IMG/VR virus record: IMGVR_UViG_3300044675_002013
Coordinates: 1 to 22,019 of that record
DNA: 22,019 nt
DNA from: a virus
Direction: 5' to 3' (one strand)
The notes beneath the pieces were generated by a model that was not told the DNA's origin, ran no database searches, and saw only the letters and a list, made by a program, of their open reading frames with translations. The position numbers and the translations under genes were made by a program. Shown here piece by piece: positions 21,009-22,019 of the stretch. Each line of letters opens with the position of its first letter. Within the stretch, counting starts at the first letter, position 1.

Positions 21009-21037
21009 ACTGTATCACAGCTTTTTGGAACTTGCAA
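21009..21037 (-). promoter_or_regulatory. Leftward promoter of the structured RNA
   Basis: On the minus strand TTGCAA (21037-21032), a 17-base spacer and TACAGT (21014-21009), preceded by TGA as an extended -10, form a plausible sigma70 promoter. It lies about 40 bases downstream of the tRNA 3' end in the same direction. Confidence 0.5.
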
Positions 21038-21079
21038 TAAAAGATTGCGAACGTTCTTAGGGGTTTACCCTATACATGT

Positions 21080-21154
21080 TGGTTGCGGAGGACGGACTCG
21101 CACCGTCGATCTTCTGGTTATGAGCCAGACGGATTACTTCTTTCCCACCCCGCA
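21080..21154 (-). tRNA. tRNA with CAT anticodon (Met or Ile2), CCA encoded
   Basis: The minus strand folds as a tRNA. Acceptor TGCGGGG (21154-21148) pairs with CTCCGCA (21090-21084) with one G-U pair. The anticodon stem is TCTGG/CCAGA with loop CTCATAA (21124-21118). The T stem is GACGG/CCGTC (21107-21103 with 21095-21091, in minus-strand order). Discriminator A is followed by CCA. The D arm is short (GGA/TCC with a nine-base loop lacking GG), and the T loop TGCGAGT departs from TTCRANY. It may be a divergent phage tRNA or a tRNA mimic. CAT could read Met, or AUA if lysidine-modified. Confidence 0.75.
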
Positions 21155-21189
21155 GTTAAAGTTTAAACGATGGTGGCTCAGCCTGCAAG

Positions 21190-21225
21190 CTCATCTGGTG
21201 AGCCTGCGTGCAAGCCTGCGTGCCT
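21190..21225. repeat. Short direct repeats of GCCTGCGTGC
   Basis: The ten-base word occurs at 21202-21211 and 21215-21224, with a partial copy (GCCTGCAAGC) at 21181-21190. They lie between the tRNA and the RusA-like gene, near GTTTAAAC (21161-21168) and GTGTAAAC (21229-21236). Their role is unknown; they could be protein sites or remnants of recombination beside the tRNA. Confidence 0.35.
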
Positions 21226-21233
21226 TTCGTGTA

Positions 21234-21265
21234 AACTGCACTGGCGGGAACCTCCCCCCGCAGTT
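21234..21265 (-). terminator. Hairpin after the RusA-like gene
   Basis: AACTGC (21234-21239) and GCAGTT (21260-21265) are a perfect six-base inverted repeat with an inner GGGA/TCCC pairing. It starts ten bases after the RusA stop. On the minus strand no long T run follows, so it is a weak terminator or an RNA-processing hairpin before the tRNA. Confidence 0.4.
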
Positions 21266-21275
21266 GCTTCTCCTT

Positions 21276-21710
21276 TTAGCCCCGGCCCTTGCGCTGGGGC
21301 TTCTTTTTTGGGGCAACCTCTTCTATCTTCTCGATCATGATCTCTGCCCGAGGGTTCTCAGGATCAAGGCCCCAGTACGCATGGCGCTCTTTGACCTGAC
21401 GGTCGTTCTCATATATCAGTCCCTGCATCAGGTCGAGGATCAGCGTCTCGTCCAAGTCAGGTCTGCGGCTTGCGTAATAGATATGCAGCGTCACCCGAAG
21501 GTCGCCGGTCATAAGGCAGGCGAGCGGCCTGCATTGCTGTTTAAACACATCTGAGTAGTTGAGCGCCTTTTCGGACTTGATGAGCCGGGACACCCCGCCG
21601 AAACGTACCATCCTGCGACTGTTGCTTTTTGATGCTGGCTCACCAAAAATAATTTGCACTAGGGCTTGCAATTCTGTTGTATCATCACTATTATTGAGTT
21701 TCTCAGTCAT
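21276..21710 (-). CDS. RusA-like Holliday junction resolvase
   Basis: The 144-residue protein has the RusA catalytic pattern: RRPDLDETLILDLMQGLIYENDRQV (residues about 82-106, shown here only to mark the motif). It aligns with the RusA core R-DLDN...D-x-QV, with D85, D87 and D103 as the probable metal-binding acids. A basic C-terminus (KKKPQRKGRG) follows. RusA-family enzymes cut branched DNA made in recombination and replication, before packaging. ATG 21708-21710 follows AAAGG. It is transcribed away from the PD-(D/E)XK nuclease gene only 20 bases off. Confidence 0.85.
   Translation of the reverse strand: MTEKLNNSDDTTELQALVQIIFGEPASKSNSRRMVRFGGVSRLIKSEKALNYSDVFKQQCRPLACLMTGDLRVTLHIYYASRRPDLDETLILDLMQGLIYENDRQVKERHAYWGLDPENPRAEIMIEKIEEVAPKKKPQRKGRG
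21666..21694 (+). promoter_or_regulatory. Rightward promoter inside the RusA-like gene
   Basis: TTGCAA (21666-21671), an exact 17-base spacer and TATTAT (21689-21694) form a good sigma70-like promoter for the nuclease gene at 21731. Predicted start is near 21701, giving a leader of about 30 bases. The promoter lies within the first codons of the divergent RusA-like gene, so the two genes may compete. Confidence 0.5.
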
Positions 21711-21730
21711 ACAAACCTTTTGGAGATGTA

Positions 21731-22019
21731 ATGGAAGTTACGAACGTTCATGGTGTACCAGAGCCTCTGGTCACCCTCGCAAAGCGGGAATACTACAGCA
21801 AGGGGGACTCGCAGTACAGCGTTACTGAGATCATGTCTCCCCCGAAGATTCGCAGGATGCGGGAAAAATACAACGACCAGATCAAGCAGGACGCAAGCGA
21901 TATGTTGTGGACTCTGCTTGGCTCTGCCCTCCACGTTGTGATGGAGAGGGGCGAGACACCCGGGTGGCTCAAGGAAGAGCGCATCTTTACGGAGGTCAAT
22001 GGGGTCAAGATCAGCGGGG
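21731..22019 (+). CDS. PD-(D/E)XK-family nuclease, N-terminal part (cut by window edge)
   Basis: ATG 21731-21733 follows TGGAG. The first 96 residues are visible. The segment QYSVTEIMSPPKIRRMREKY (residues about 28-47), followed by DASDMLWTLLGSALHVVMERG (54-74), matches the start of RecB/Cas4-like phage nucleases: a Ser-Val-Thr strand, a PP-R-I turn, then the helix with the conserved GSALH (like G-x-A-x-H) motif. The catalytic D...E-x-K residues would lie beyond the edge. Such enzymes act as exonucleases in recombination or in degrading host DNA. Confidence 0.7.
   Translation, partial: MEVTNVHGVPEPLVTLAKREYYSKGDSQYSVTEIMSPPKIRRMREKYNDQIKQDASDMLWTLLGSALHVVMERGETPGWLKEERIFTEVNGVKISG

Larger units (their letters stand above)
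20605..21079 (-). other. Noncoding leader and RNA region upstream of the leftward replication operon
   Basis: This stretch of about 475 bases separates the 77-residue gene from the tRNA. On the minus strand it contains a promoter and terminated structured RNA (20879-21037), a second weak promoter (20761-20788), a palindrome TACGGA-TTG-TCCGTA (20712-20726) and a small hairpin CCTGC/GCAGG (20689-20701). A plus-strand open frame (20740-21060) crosses it but has no ribosome site. Confidence 0.6.

Noticed and set aside
20740-21060. Plus-strand open frame of about 106 residues crossing the leader of the replication operon
   Set aside because: It has no ribosome site, an odd composition, and runs through a minus-strand promoter, structured RNA and terminator that explain the sequence better.

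Overview
The window is part of a tailed double-stranded DNA phage genome. It is dense with short, tightly packed genes, carries recognisable head and packaging genes, and has no bacterial housekeeping genes. Base composition is moderately GC-rich by eye. The E. coli-type DnaA boxes (TTATNCACA) and ordinary sigma70-like promoters suggest a proteobacterial host. A freshwater betaproteobacterium is my guess, but that is inference only. Both ends of the window cut through a gene.

Layout. (1) Positions 1-9657, minus strand, read leftwards: the packaging and head operon. The order is terminase small subunit, a G-rich gap, a small LexA-like winged-helix protein, terminase large subunit, portal, a short coiled-coil protein, a GroES-like co-chaperonin, a scaffold-like protein, two probable virion proteins, the major capsid protein, a strong terminator, one more probable virion protein, and a gene cut by the left edge. 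(2) Positions 9658-10437: a 780-base control region with a cluster of DnaA boxes, a leftward promoter that overlaps them, an inverted repeat, a rightward promoter, and a long structured leader. (3) Positions 10438-17448, plus strand: six short unknown genes, most preceded by a hairpin and an ACTGGAG ribosome binding site. They are followed by a promoter and a three-gene module (SprT-like metallopeptidase, MoxR/CobS-like AAA+ ATPase, and an HExxH plus VWA-domain protein). A 2-oxoglutarate oxygenase and several overlapping small genes come next, ending at a perfect hairpin terminator. (4) Positions 17501-21710, minus strand: T7 gp4-like primase-helicase, HNH-like protein, small unknown proteins including a Cys-rich secreted one, a candidate small structured RNA with its own promoter and terminator, a tRNA(CAT), and a RusA-like resolvase. 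(5) From 21731, plus strand: the start of a PD-(D/E)XK-type nuclease.

How it fits together. The left block makes and fills capsids. The middle block probably acts early or in remodelling. The right block supplies replication and recombination functions (primase-helicase, resolvase, nuclease). Tail, lysis and DNA polymerase genes are not in the window. The most unusual signals are: a very strong excess of the octamers GTTTAAAC and GTTTACAC (23 copies); the oriC-like DnaA-box cluster; the candidate structured RNA at 20879-21002; and the SprT/AAA+/VWA-metallopeptidase module with its own promoter.
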